A stretch of DNA of 64,000 nt from Pseudomonas reactans (lineage in GTDB: Bacteria; Pseudomonadota; Gammaproteobacteria; Pseudomonadales; Pseudomonadaceae). The stretch is from assembly GCF_013385825.1 (NCBI RefSeq), contig NZ_JACAPG010000006.1, forward strand, positions 186,001 to 250,000, in the 5' to 3' direction. The notes under the pieces were generated by a model, which saw only the letters and a program-made list of their open reading frames with translations, had not been told where the DNA came from and searched no databases. The position numbers and the translations under genes are program-made. Positions 54,693-64,000 of the stretch are shown one piece after another (within the stretch, counting starts at the first letter, position 1; every line of letters starts with the position of its first letter).

Positions 54693-57600
54693 ATGGAGCG
54701 TCTGATACGCTTTTTTGCCGCTTTGACCCGTTGGGGCCTGGGCCTCTGTGCCTTGCTGCTGGTATTGGCAGCGGTGTATGTGAGCCTGGGGCGCGAGTTG
54801 ACGCCGCTGGTGGCCGAGTACCGTGCGGAGATCGAAGCCAAGGCCCAGGCCGCGGTGGACATGCCGTTGCACATTGGCAGCCTTGAAGGCCGCTGGAGCG
54901 GCTTCGCGCCGGTATTACGGGCCCACGATGTGATGGTGGGCGAGGGCAGCAGTGCCTTGCGCCTGGATCAGGTCGAAGTGGTGCCGGATATGTGGGCCAG
55001 CCTGATGGCCCGTGAAGTTCGCATTGCCCATCTGCAAGTCAGTGGCTTGCAGCTCAGCGTCAAGGAAGACAAGGACGGTAAATGGGCGTTGCAGGGCCTG
55101 CCGGTGCAGGACGACCAGCCCGTGGACCCTGAGCAGTTGCTCAAGAACATGCAAAAGGTCAAGCGCGTGTCGCTGCTCGACAGTCAGGTGACTTTGCAGC
55201 CGTTTGACCAGGCGCCGGTAACCCTGACGTATGTCGGCCTGAGCCTGCACACCGGCATCACCCGTCAACGCCTGGATGCGCGCCTGACGCTGCCCGACGG
55301 TCAACCCTTGGCGGTGAACCTGCGCACGCGCATTCGCGCCAACCAGTGGAAGGACGGCGAAGTCCAGGCGTACCTGAGCCTGCCGCAAAGCGACTGGGCC
55401 AAGTGGATCCCGGCCAAGCTGACCCAGCAATGGAAGCTCACACAATTCAAGGCTGGCGGTGAATTCTGGCTGATCTGGGCCAAAGGCACCGTGCAAAGCG
55501 CGGTGGTGCGCCTCAACTCGCCGCAGGTAAAAGGCAGCTACGCCGACCGCAAACCTGTGCATATCGAGAACCTGGCGCTCACCGCCTACCTGCAACGCAG
55601 CGATACCGGTCTCAAGGTGCTGTTCGACTCGCTGGCGATGAACCTGGGGGAAACCCGCTGGGAATCGCGCCTGCAACTTCAGCAAACCCTGGCCACCGAC
55701 AAGGATCAGGAAGTCTGGAAGCTCCAGGCCGACCGCCTGGATCTGACGCCGATCACGCCACTGCTCAATGCCCTGGCGCCACTGCCGGAGGGTTTCGCCA
55801 AGACCATTCAGCACCTCAAGGCCACGGGCCTGCTGCGTAATGTGCTGGTGGATTTCCGTCCTCAAGATACGACGGATCAAAAAGTCAGCTTCGCCGCCAA
55901 CCTCGAACGCATCGGTTTTGATGCCTACTTTGGCGCACCCGCCGCGCGCAACGTGTCCGGTAGTATCAGCGGTGACTTGGGGCATGGCGAGTTGCGCATG
56001 GACAGCAAGGACTTTTCCCTGCACCTCGACCCGATCTTTGCCAAGCCGTGGCAGTACATCCAGGCCAATGCGCGCCTGACGTGGAAGCTCGATAAGCAAG
56101 GCTTTACCCTGATCGCCCCGTATATCAAGGTGCTGGGTGAGGAGGGCAAGGTCGCTGCCGACTTCCTGATTCGCCTGCATTTCGACCACGACCAGGAAGA
56201 CTACATGGACCTGCGGGTCGGCATGGTCGATGGCGATGGGCGTTTCACCCCCAAATACCTGCCGGCGGTGTTGAGCCCGGCGTTGGATGAATGGCTGCGC
56301 ACGGCGATTCTCAAGGGCGCGGTGGACCAGGGCTTCTTCCAGTACCAGGGTTCGCTGGACCACGACGCGCTGCCGGCTTCACGCAATATCAGCCTGTTCT
56401 TCAAGGTGCATGACGCCGAACTGGCGTTCCAGCCTGGCTGGCCGCATGTGAGCAAGGTCAGTGGCGAAGTGTTTGTCGAGGAGAGCGGCGTGCGCATCCT
56501 GGCCAGCAAGGGCCAGTTGCTCGACACCAAGGTCAAGGACGTCTACGTCAATATCCCCCACGCGCCGGCGGGCAAGGACAGTCATCTGTTGCTGACCGGC
56601 GGGTTTGCCGGTGGTTTGGGCGACGGTTTGAAAATCCTTCAGGAAGCACCGATCGGCACCGCATCGACCTTTGCCGGGTGGAAGGGTGAGGGCGACCTGC
56701 AAGGCAGCCTTGACCTGGATGTACCGTTGGCGAAGGGCACCGAGCCGAAAATCGTGGTGGACTTCAAGACGGATAAAGCACGCCTGCAACTGGCCGAGCC
56801 GACTCTGGACCTCACTCAGCTCAAGGGCGACTTCCGCTTCGACAGCGCCAAAGGCCTCAGTGGCCAGAACATCACGGCCCAAGCGTTCGACCGGCCGATC
56901 TCCGCGCAGATCGTTGCCGATGGCAAGCCGGGCAATATCAGTACGCGTGTGACTGCCAAGGGCCAGGTAACGGTCAAGCGACTGACGGACTGGTTGAAAG
57001 TCAGCCAGCCGTTGCCGGTGTCCGGCGATATTCCCTACCAGTTGCAACTGACCCTGGACGGTGCCGATAGCCAACTGATGGTCAGCTCCAACCTGAAGGG
57101 CGTGGCCGTGGATTTACCCGCTCCGTTCGGCATGCCGGCGAGCCAGGGGCGTGACAGCGTGTTCCGCATGACTTTGCAAGGTGCCGAGCGGCGTTATTGG
57201 TTCGACTACGGCGAGCTGGCCAACTTCACCTTTGCGGCGCCGCCGGACAAATTCAATGAGGGGCGAGGAGAGCTATTCCTCGGTGATGGCGATGCTGTGT
57301 TGCCAGGAGCCAAGGGCTTGCGCATTCGCGGCGTGCTGTCTGAACTCGATATCGACCCGTGGAAGAAGCTGGTAGACCGCTACGCGGGCAACGACCCGGG
57401 CGGCAGCGCCAAGCAGTTGCTCAGCGGCGCTGACTTCAAGGTGGGCAAGCTGACCGGCTTTGGTACCCAGTTCGATCAGGTCAACCTCCTGCTGGACCGC
57501 AAGCCCGCGGCCTGGGGTTTGCAGCTCGACAGCCAGCAGGCCAAGGGCACGGTCAACCTGCCGGACGCCAAAGGCGCGCCGATTGCGATCAACCTGCAGT

Positions 57601-58508
57601 ATGTAAAGCTGCCGGCAGTGGATCCGACGGTGCAGGCTGATGAAAACGCACCGGACCCCTTGGCCGATGTCGACCCCAAAAATATCCCTGCGCTGGATAT
57701 CGCCATCGATCAACTGTTCCAGGGCCCTGACCTGATAGGCGCCTGGTCGCTGAAAATCCGCCCGACCGCCAAAGGCCTGGCCTTCAATAACCTCGACCTC
57801 GGCCTCAAGGGCATGCAGCTCAAGGGTGCGGGTGGTTGGGAAGGGGCGGCTGGTGACAGCAGCAGTTGGTACAAGGGCCGACTGGATGGCAAGAATATCG
57901 GCGATGTGCTCAAGGGGTGGGGTTATGCGCCTACCGTCACCAGCCAGGATTTCCATCTGGATGTGGATGGTCGCTGGCCCGGTTCGCCAGCCTATGTCGG
58001 GCCCAAGCGCTTCTCCGGCAGCCTGGATGCGGCGTTCCGCAACGGCCAGTTTGTAGAGGTGGAAGGCGGTGCCCAGGCGTTGCGGGTGTTTGGCCTGCTG
58101 AACTTTAACTCCATCGGGCGGCGTCTGCGCCTGGACTTCTCGGACTTGCTCGGCAAGGGCTTGAGCTATGACCGTGTGAAGGGCTTGCTGGCGGCGAGCA
58201 ATGGGGTATTCGTGACCCGTGAACCGATCACCATGACCGGACCTTCGACTAACCTGGAGCTAAACGGCACCCTGGACCTGGTCGCAGACCGTGTCGACGC
58301 CAAGCTGCTGGTCACCCTGCCGGTGACCAACAACCTGCCGATCGCAGCGCTGATCGTGGGTGCGCCGGCTATTGGCGGTGCGTTGTTCCTGATCGACAAG
58401 TTGATCGGTGATCGGGTTTCACGTTTCGCCAGTGTGCAATACAAGGTCGAAGGGCCGTGGAAGGACCCGAAAATCACCTTCGACAAACCATTTGAAAAGC
58501 CAAACTGA
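54693..58508 (+). CDS. yhdP: YhdP-family AsmA-like inter-membrane lipid transport protein
   Basis: A 1271-residue giant protein with one N-terminal membrane helix (residues 12-32, WGLGLCALLLVLAAVYVSLG), then a long periplasmic chain of repeated beta segments (DUF3971/TIGR02099 type) and an AsmA-like C-terminus (GLLNFNSIGRRLRLDFSDLL). E. coli YhdP bridges inner and outer membranes and takes part in phospholipid transfer to the outer membrane together with TamB and YdbH. The length agrees with the family. It follows rng after 76 bases. Confidence 0.93.
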   Translation: MERLIRFFAALTRWGLGLCALLLVLAAVYVSLGRELTPLVAEYRAEIEAKAQAAVDMPLHIGSLEGRWSGFAPVLRAHDVMVGEGSSALRLDQVEVVPDMWASLMAREVRIAHLQVSGLQLSVKEDKDGKWALQGLPVQDDQPVDPEQLLKNMQKVKRVSLLDSQVTLQPFDQAPVTLTYVGLSLHTGITRQRLDARLTLPDGQPLAVNLRTRIRANQWKDGEVQAYLSLPQSDWAKWIPAKLTQQWKLTQFKAGGEFWLIWAKGTVQSAVVRLNSPQVKGSYADRKPVHIENLALTAYLQRSDTGLKVLFDSLAMNLGETRWESRLQLQQTLATDKDQEVWKLQADRLDLTPITPLLNALAPLPEGFAKTIQHLKATGLLRNVLVDFRPQDTTDQKVSFAANLERIGFDAYFGAPAARNVSGSISGDLGHGELRMDSKDFSLHLDPIFAKPWQYIQANARLTWKLDKQGFTLIAPYIKVLGEEGKVAADFLIRLHFDHDQEDYMDLRVGMVDGDGRFTPKYLPAVLSPALDEWLRTAILKGAVDQGFFQYQGSLDHDALPASRNISLFFKVHDAELAFQPGWPHVSKVSGEVFVEESGVRILASKGQLLDTKVKDVYVNIPHAPAGKDSHLLLTGGFAGGLGDGLKILQEAPIGTASTFAGWKGEGDLQGSLDLDVPLAKGTEPKIVVDFKTDKARLQLAEPTLDLTQLKGDFRFDSAKGLSGQNITAQAFDRPISAQIVADGKPGNISTRVTAKGQVTVKRLTDWLKVSQPLPVSGDIPYQLQLTLDGADSQLMVSSNLKGVAVDLPAPFGMPASQGRDSVFRMTLQGAERRYWFDYGELANFTFAAPPDKFNEGRGELFLGDGDAVLPGAKGLRIRGVLSELDIDPWKKLVDRYAGNDPGGSAKQLLSGADFKVGKLTGFGTQFDQVNLLLDRKPAAWGLQLDSQQAKGTVNLPDAKGAPIAINLQYVKLPAVDPTVQADENAPDPLADVDPKNIPALDIAIDQLFQGPDLIGAWSLKIRPTAKGLAFNNLDLGLKGMQLKGAGGWEGAAGDSSSWYKGRLDGKNIGDVLKGWGYAPTVTSQDFHLDVDGRWPGSPAYVGPKRFSGSLDAAFRNGQFVEVEGGAQALRVFGLLNFNSIGRRLRLDFSDLLGKGLSYDRVKGLLAASNGVFVTREPITMTGPSTNLELNGTLDLVADRVDAKLLVTLPVTNNLPIAALIVGAPAIGGALFLIDKLIGDRVSRFASVQYKVEGPWKDPKITFDKPFEKPN

Positions 58509-58556
58509 GGGCCTGTGGAGTAGCATGGCCGCATGCTCATTACGGAGAGACGGCCC

Positions 58557-59405
58557 ATGTCCTTTGCGGTAATTCAAATGGTCAGCCAGAGCGATGTGCT
58601 GGCCAACCTGGCCCAGGCCCGGCGCTTGCTGGAACAAGCTGCTGCGGGTGGGGCGAAGCTGGCGGTATTGCCGGAAAACTTCGCTGCCATGGGCCGCCGC
58701 GACGTGGCCGACATCGGTCGCGCCGAAGCATTGGGCGAAGGCCCGATCCTGCCGTGGTTGAAACAGACCGCCCGCGACCTCACCTTATGGATAGTGGCTG
58801 GTACTTTGCCGCTGCCGCCAAAGGACCAGCCGAACGCCAAGTCCAATGCCTGCTCGTTGCTGGTAGATGATCAGGGCGAAATCGTTGCCCGTTACGACAA
58901 ATTGCACCTGTTCGATGTGGATGTCGCCGATGCCCGCGGTCGTTATCGCGAATCCGACGACTATGCTTTCGGAGGCAATGTGGTGGTAGCGGACACGCCT
59001 GTTGGCCGGTTGGGCCTGACGGTGTGCTACGACCTGCGCTTCCCCGAGCTGTACAGCGAGTTGCGTGCGGCGGGGGCAGAGTTGATTACCGCGCCGTCGG
59101 CGTTTACGGCGGTGACCGGCGCGGCGCATTGGGATGTGCTGATTCGCGCACGCGCCATCGAGACCCAGTGTTACCTGCTGGCGGCGGCTCAAGGCGGTGT
59201 GCATCCGGGGCCACGGGAAACCTATGGTCATGCGGCGATTGTCGACCCTTGGGGCCGTGTGCTGACACAACAGGATCAAGGCGAAGCGGTGTTGCTGGCC
59301 GAACGCGATAGCAATGAACAGGCGTCGATACGGACGCGCATGCCGGTGGTCAACCATCGGCGCTTTTTCTCGCAGGGCGCACAGCGACCTGCTTCGGAAC
59401 GATGA
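58557..59405 (+). CDS. Carbon-nitrogen hydrolase (nitrilase superfamily, Nit-like)
   Basis: 282 residues with the complete catalytic triad: Glu in [11 protein letters not shown], Lys in [12 protein letters not shown] and Cys in [13 protein letters not shown]. These features and the context point to the Nit1/NitFhit-like omega-amidase/deaminated-glutathione amidase group, but the substrate is inferred. The start at [14 protein letters not shown] has GGAGAGACGG before it. It lies between yhdP and tldD, 48 and 16 bases away, probably one transcript. Confidence 0.9.
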   Translation: MSFAVIQMVSQSDVLANLAQARRLLEQAAAGGAKLAVLPENFAAMGRRDVADIGRAEALGEGPILPWLKQTARDLTLWIVAGTLPLPPKDQPNAKSNACSLLVDDQGEIVARYDKLHLFDVDVADARGRYRESDDYAFGGNVVVADTPVGRLGLTVCYDLRFPELYSELRAAGAELITAPSAFTAVTGAAHWDVLIRARAIETQCYLLAAAQGGVHPGPRETYGHAAIVDPWGRVLTQQDQGEAVLLAERDSNEQASIRTRMPVVNHRRFFSQGAQRPASER

Positions 59406-59421
59406 ATTTAAGGCCATACCT

Positions 59422-60864
59422 ATGAGCGAGTTGTTGTCCTCAGTCAGTGATCACCTCCTGGCGCCCGGTGGCGTGACCATCGAAAGCTTGCAGACCGTAC
59501 TCGGCGACTTGGCGGGGCCGGGCATCGACGCCGCCGACCTGTATTTCCAGGGCCAGATTTCCGAGTCCTGGGCCCTGGAAGACGGCATCGTCAAGGAAGG
59601 CAGTTTCAACCTCGACCAGGGTGTGGGCGTGCGCGCGCAATCCGGCGAGAAAACCGGTTTTGCCTACAGCAACGCAATCACCCTGGAAGCCTTGGGCCTG
59701 GCCGCGCGTGCTGCGCGTTCGATCTCCCGTGCCGGCCAAAATGGCACAGTGCAGGCGTTCAGCACTCAGGACGTGGCGCAACTGTACGCGCCCGATAACC
59801 CCCTGGAAGTGATCAGCCGTGCGGAAAAGGTCGAGCTGCTCAAGCGCATCGACGCCGCCACCCGTGCGCTGGACCCGCGTATCCAGCAGGTCACAGTGAG
59901 CATGGCCGGTGTGTGGGAGCGCATTTTGGTCGCGTCTACCGACGGCGGCCTGGCGGCGGATGTACGCCCGTTGGTGCGTTTCAATGTCAGCGTGATCGTC
60001 GAACAGAATGGTCGCCGCGAACGGGGTGGTCATGGCGGCGGCGGGCGTACCGACTACCGTTATTTCCTCACCGACGACCGTGCCATGGGTTACGCCCGTG
60101 AAGCGTTGCGCCAGGCGCTGGTCAATCTGGAAGCCATCCCGGCACCGGCGGGTACTTTGCCTGTGGTGCTGGGCTCGGGCTGGTCCGGCGTGCTGCTGCA
60201 CGAAGCGGTCGGCCATGGTCTGGAAGGTGACTTCAACCGCAAGGGCAGTTCGGCCTACAGCGGGCGCATGGGCGAGATGGTCGCGTCCAAACTCTGCACT
60301 ATCGTCGACGACGGCACCTTGGCTGGGCGCCGGGGCTCGCTGAGCGTCGACGACGAAGGCACCCCGACCGAGTGCACCACCCTGATCGAAAATGGTGTGC
60401 TCAAGGGCTACATGCAAGACAAGCTCAACGCCCGCCTGATGGGCGTGGCGCGCACGGGTAACGGCCGTCGCGAATCCTATGCGCACCTGCCGATGCCGCG
60501 CATGACCAATACCTACATGCTCGGTGGCGAAAGCGACCCGGCCGAGATCATCGCTTCGGTCAAGCGCGGCATCTACTGCGCCAACCTCGGGGGCGGCCAG
60601 GTGGATATCACCAGTGGCAAGTTCGTGTTCTCCACCAGCGAAGCGTACCTGATCGAAGACGGCAAGATCACCGCGCCGGTCAAAGGCGCAACGTTGATCG
60701 GTAATGGGCCGGAAGCCATGAGCAAGGTGTCGATGGTCGGTAACGACCTGTCGCTGGACAGCGGCGTGGGCACTTGCGGGAAGGACGGGCAGTCGGTGCC
60801 GGTGGGTGTCGGCCAGCCAACGCTGAAGATTGATGCGATCACCGTGGGTGGCACGGGCTCGTAA
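59422..60864 (+). CDS. tldD: TldD, metalloprotease subunit
   Basis: 480 residues. The metal-binding HEAVGH motif lies in [16 protein letters not shown] near residue 260, with a further Cys in [18 protein letters not shown]. TldD/TldE (PmbA) degrade unstructured peptides, mature microcin B17 and inactivate CcdA. The start at [11 protein letters not shown] is the family one; ORF sequence upstream belongs to the nitrilase gene end. It is convergent with darP, 45 bases apart. Confidence 0.96.
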   Translation: MSELLSSVSDHLLAPGGVTIESLQTVLGDLAGPGIDAADLYFQGQISESWALEDGIVKEGSFNLDQGVGVRAQSGEKTGFAYSNAITLEALGLAARAARSISRAGQNGTVQAFSTQDVAQLYAPDNPLEVISRAEKVELLKRIDAATRALDPRIQQVTVSMAGVWERILVASTDGGLAADVRPLVRFNVSVIVEQNGRRERGGHGGGGRTDYRYFLTDDRAMGYAREALRQALVNLEAIPAPAGTLPVVLGSGWSGVLLHEAVGHGLEGDFNRKGSSAYSGRMGEMVASKLCTIVDDGTLAGRRGSLSVDDEGTPTECTTLIENGVLKGYMQDKLNARLMGVARTGNGRRESYAHLPMPRMTNTYMLGGESDPAEIIASVKRGIYCANLGGGQVDITSGKFVFSTSEAYLIEDGKITAPVKGATLIGNGPEAMSKVSMVGNDLSLDSGVGTCGKDGQSVPVGVGQPTLKIDAITVGGTGS

Positions 60865-60909
60865 GAGGTGGAGCTTCGGGTGACGCAGAGCGCCACCCAG
60901 GGCAGAGGA

Positions 60910-61431
60910 TCAACGCAGGCCGCGTTGAGTCTCGTCCAGCTCACGGATGTACTTGAAGATTTTACGGCTGGTCGCCGGCGCCTTGTTATGCGCCAGTTCG
61001 TGCTGGGCCTGACGGATCAGGGAGCGCAGTTGCTGGCGGTCCGCGTCCGGATAGTCCACCACAAATTTCTCCAGCACCGCGTCATCGCCCGAGATCAGGC
61101 GGTCACGCCAACGTTCCAGGTTATGGAAGCGTTCGTTGTACTGACGAGTGGAGGCATCGGTTTGATCGAGCAAGGTCAGAATGGCGTCGATGTCCTGATC
61201 GCGCATGAGTTTGCCGATAAACGAGATGTGCCGTTTACGCGCGATATTCGCGGTGTGCTTGGGCGCATCGGCCAGGGCACGACGCATTTCGTCGGTCAGT
61301 GGCAGTTTTGCAATCAAGTCTTTTTTGAGCGTTGTAAGGCGCTCGCCGAGGTCAACCAGAGCATGCAGCTCACGTTTGACCTGGGTTTTGCTTTTCTCCC
61401 CATCGAGGGAGTCGTCGTAAGAATCAACCAT
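60910..61431 (-). CDS. darP: DarP (YjgA), 50S subunit assembly factor
   Basis: 173 residues, highly charged and helical: [60 protein letters not shown]. YjgA/DarP binds late 50S precursors. The start at [11 protein letters not shown] is chosen over an ORF start five codons upstream. It sits between tldD and pmbA on the opposite strand, an arrangement I recall from other pseudomonads. Confidence 0.92.
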   Translation of the reverse strand: MVDSYDDSLDGEKSKTQVKRELHALVDLGERLTTLKKDLIAKLPLTDEMRRALADAPKHTANIARKRHISFIGKLMRDQDIDAILTLLDQTDASTRQYNERFHNLERWRDRLISGDDAVLEKFVVDYPDADRQQLRSLIRQAQHELAHNKAPATSRKIFKYIRELDETQRGLR

Positions 61432-61539
61432 GGTGGCAGTCCGCAAAGAAACGCCGCCATGATAACCAGTCGGGGGCCGCTTGTCCGGCCCGGTCGCTCG
61501 ATGGCCTTAACCGAAAGCAGAATTTGAGTGGAGAAAACC

Positions 61540-62886
61540 ATGAGTGCAGCCCAAAGCGTCGGTCCGCAAGCGTTACCGGCACTGCAGGAACAAGTCGAGC
61601 AGATCCTTGCCGAGGCCAAGCGCCAGGGGGCCAGTGCCTGTGAAGTGGCGGTGTCGCTGGAGCAGGGGCTGTCGACGTCGGTGCGCCAGCGGGAAGTGGA
61701 GACCGTTGAGTTCAACCGCGACCAAGGCTTTGGTATCACCTTGTATGTCGGGCAGCGCAAAGGTTCGGCGAGTACGTCTGCCAGCGGGCCGGAAGCCATT
61801 CGCGAGACGGTGGCGGCTGCGCTGGCAATCGCCAAGCACACCTCTGAAGACGAAAGCTCAGGCCTGGCCGACAAGGCGCTGATGGCCAAGGACTTGCAGG
61901 ATTTCGATCTGTTTCATGCCTGGGACATCACACCCGAGCAGGCCATCGAAAAGGCATTGATCTGCGAAGCCGCCGCGTTCGACGCCGATGCCCGCATCAA
62001 GAACGCGGATGGCACCACGTTGAGCACGCACCAGGGTTGCCGCGTGTATGGCAACAGCCATGGTTTTATTGGGGGTTATGCGTCCACCCGTCATAGCTTG
62101 AGCTGCGTGATGATCGCCGAAGCCGATGGCCAGATGCAGCGTGATTACTGGTACGACGTGAGCCGCCAGGGTGAGTTGCTGGCGGACCCGGTCAGCATTG
62201 GTCTGCGCGCCGCGCAGCGTGCGGCGAGCCGTCTGGGCGCACGCCCGGTACCGACCTGTGAAGTGCCGGTGCTGTTTTCGGCAGAACTGGCCGGTGGGTT
62301 GTTTGGCAGTTTCCTGGGGGCGATTTCCGGTGGCAACTTGTACCGCAAGTCCTCGTTCCTGGAGGGGGCGATTGGCCAGAAGCTGTTCCCGGAGTGGCTG
62401 ACCATCGACGAGCGTCCGCACTTGATGCGCGCCATGGGCAGTACGTCATTCGACGGTGATGGCCTGGCGACGTATGCCAAGCCATTCGTCGAAAAAGGCG
62501 AATTGGTGTCTTATGTACTGGGCACGTACGCCGGTCGCAAACTGGGCCTGCCAAGCACCGCCAACTCCGGTGGTGTACACAACCTGTTCGTCACCCACGG
62601 CGATGAAGACCAGGCGGCGCTGCTGCGGCGCATGGGCCGTGGCTTGCTGGTGACCGAGTTGATGGGTCATGGCCTGAACATGGTCACCGGTGATTACTCC
62701 CGCGGCGCGGCGGGTTTCTGGGTGGAAAATGGCGAGATCCAGTTTGCCGTCCAGGAGGTGACCATCGCCGGTAATATGCGCGACATGTTCAAGCAGATCG
62801 TCGCCGTGGGTAATGATCTGGAACTGCGCAGCAACATTCGCACAGGTTCGGTGTTGATCGAGCGGATGACTGTCGCCGGTAGCTGA
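61540..62886 (+). CDS. pmbA: PmbA/TldE, partner of TldD
   Basis: 448 residues, TldD/PmbA fold without the HExxxH metal site (the equivalent segment reads LLVTELMGHGLNMVTGDYS). Other family parts are REVETVEFNRDQGFGITLYV and GAAGFWVENGEIQFAVQEVT. It forms the heterodimeric protease with TldD. ATG at 61540 with GTGGAGAAAACC before it is preferred over GTG at 61528. It ends at a strong terminator. Confidence 0.95.
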   Translation: MSAAQSVGPQALPALQEQVEQILAEAKRQGASACEVAVSLEQGLSTSVRQREVETVEFNRDQGFGITLYVGQRKGSASTSASGPEAIRETVAAALAIAKHTSEDESSGLADKALMAKDLQDFDLFHAWDITPEQAIEKALICEAAAFDADARIKNADGTTLSTHQGCRVYGNSHGFIGGYASTRHSLSCVMIAEADGQMQRDYWYDVSRQGELLADPVSIGLRAAQRAASRLGARPVPTCEVPVLFSAELAGGLFGSFLGAISGGNLYRKSSFLEGAIGQKLFPEWLTIDERPHLMRAMGSTSFDGDGLATYAKPFVEKGELVSYVLGTYAGRKLGLPSTANSGGVHNLFVTHGDEDQAALLRRMGRGLLVTELMGHGLNMVTGDYSRGAAGFWVENGEIQFAVQEVTIAGNMRDMFKQIVAVGNDLELRSNIRTGSVLIERMTVAGS

Positions 62887-62905
62887 TCTTTCCGACGTTT
62901 TACGC

Positions 62906-62945
62906 AAAAAAGGCGCGCCACCCATTGGGTGGCGCGCCTTTTTTT
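62906..62945 (+). terminator. Intrinsic terminator after pmbA
   Basis: A 12-bp GC-rich stem, GGCGCGCCACCC and its complement, with a 3-base loop, an A-run before and a T7 run after. It could serve either strand. Confidence 0.92.
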
Positions 62946-62980
62946 GTGGGCGTTTTGCAGGCGGATCAATTTGCAGCTAT

Positions 62981-62999
62981 TGTTTTGATTCTCAATATC
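62981..62999 (-). promoter_or_regulatory. Probable Fur box upstream of fagA
   Basis: On the minus strand GATATTGAGAATCAAAACA matches 14 of 19 positions of the Fur consensus GATAATGAGAATCATTATC. It lies in an AT-rich stretch 39-57 bases before the fagA ATG. In P. aeruginosa the fagA-fumC-sodA operon is Fur-repressed. Confidence 0.65.
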
Positions 63000-63037
63000 A
63001 TTTAATAATAAATATCATTACCGAATGAGCGTGGATC

Positions 63038-63425
63038 ATGAGTTCTGTCCTGCATGAGGATCCTTACCTGGAGAGCTGGCGCTGGATGAGTCGCCAGATT
63101 CGCTGCGGCCTTGACCCCAACGAGCCGCGCCTGATCGAACACTACCTCAATGAGGGGCGATACCTGGCGTGCTGCACCGCGACCCATCCGTGGACGATCG
63201 CAGAAACCTCATTCCGCCTGCTGCTCGATACCGCCAGCGACATCGCGCTGCCTTGGCATTGGCGCTCCATGTGCCTGGATCAAGCCTGGCGCCCGCTGCG
63301 CGACCTGGAAAAACTCTCTCACTGCGCCTGCCGCCTCAAGCGCTGGCAGTCTTTTGCGTGGCGATTGGCGACCTGCGAATTGCTGCCGTCTATTTCTCAC
63401 TCCGACCTGGTGCAAGGATCTAACG

Positions 63426-63433
<8 letters not shown>
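63038..63433 (+). CDS. fagA: FagA, Fur-associated small protein
   Basis: 131 residues, rich in Trp, Cys and Arg: YLESWRWMSRQIRCGLDPNE, YLACCTATHPWTIAETSFRL, LPWHWRSMCLDQAWRPL. No catalytic domain is known. In P. aeruginosa fagA heads the iron-repressed fagA-fumC-orfX-sodA operon, which supplies iron-free fumarase and Mn superoxide dismutase during iron shortage. The same order begins here, with an 8-base overlap into fumC and a Fur-like site upstream. Confidence 0.85.

Positions 63434-64000
<567 letters not shown>

Noticed and set aside
54915..56363. Long open frame (482 codons) antisense to yhdP
   Set aside because: The plus-strand YhdP frame has clear family features; in GC-rich DNA the antisense frame stays open by codon bias. 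Its product is Gln/Arg/His-rich without any recognisable domain.

Overview
The window is a 64 kb piece of a Pseudomonas chromosome, most likely the P. fluorescens group. The reasons are GC-rich coding DNA, protein sequences that read as Pseudomonas throughout, gene blocks ordered as I remember them from P. aeruginosa (dpp/opdP/roxSR; trpS-zapE; rplM-rpsI-petABC-sspAB; gatCAB/mreBCD-maf-rng-yhdP-tldD-pmbA-fagA-fumC), and three families of short palindromic REP repeats typical of fluorescent pseudomonads. No rRNA, tRNA, CRISPR array, insertion sequence or prophage was recognised. The window starts inside dppD and ends inside fumC.

Layout. (1) 1-10751, minus strand: a dipeptide ABC uptake locus with dppD (fragment), dppC, dppB, one solute-binding protein, the OpdP-type porin, then three more solute-binding protein paralogues. 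(2) 10865-20341: the conserved roxSR redox two-component system and a SIMPL/DUF541 periplasmic protein, flanked on each side by a large, mutually related, toxin-like gene on the minus strand (10865-14719 and 17702-20341). (3) 20620-30928: a YddA-type ABC exporter, zapG, an alpha/beta hydrolase, trpS, zapE, a GlxA-type regulator divergent from an acyl-CoA dehydrogenase, a Tas-type aldo/keto reductase, and rplM-rpsI. (4) 31195-34982: the cytochrome bc1 operon petABC, then sspA-sspB. (5) 35141-43204: an aldaric-acid catabolic locus with a FadR/GntR regulator, kdgD, a 2-oxoglutarate semialdehyde dehydrogenase, a GudP-like MFS importer and garD. It is interrupted by a minus-strand phospholipase C-like gene that carries a near-perfect LexA (SOS) box, and by a small orphan gene. 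(6) 43368-64000: an AEC transporter, a carboxymuconolactone decarboxylase family protein, a CaCA exchanger, an RlpA-like lipoprotein, gatBAC, divergent mreBCD-maf-rng-yhdP-nitrilase-tldD, darP, pmbA, and a Fur-type iron-stress unit, fagA-fumC.

How the parts work together. OpdP admits peptides through the outer membrane, four binding proteins scavenge them in the periplasm, and DppBCD(F) imports them. In the aldarate locus, GarD dehydrates galactarate, KdgD makes 2-oxoglutarate semialdehyde, the dehydrogenase yields 2-oxoglutarate, the MFS protein imports the substrate, and the FadR-type protein probably represses. A ten-base element shared by the regulator and kdgD upstream regions supports that link.

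Most unusual points: the two polymorphic-toxin-like genes bracketing roxSR, one ending in an ADP-ribosyltransferase-like domain whose usual catalytic Glu motif is not visible; an RBS-occluding hairpin ahead of that gene; a LexA box before a phospholipase-like gene; an ATT start codon for mreC; and a long structured RNA element between petC and sspA.
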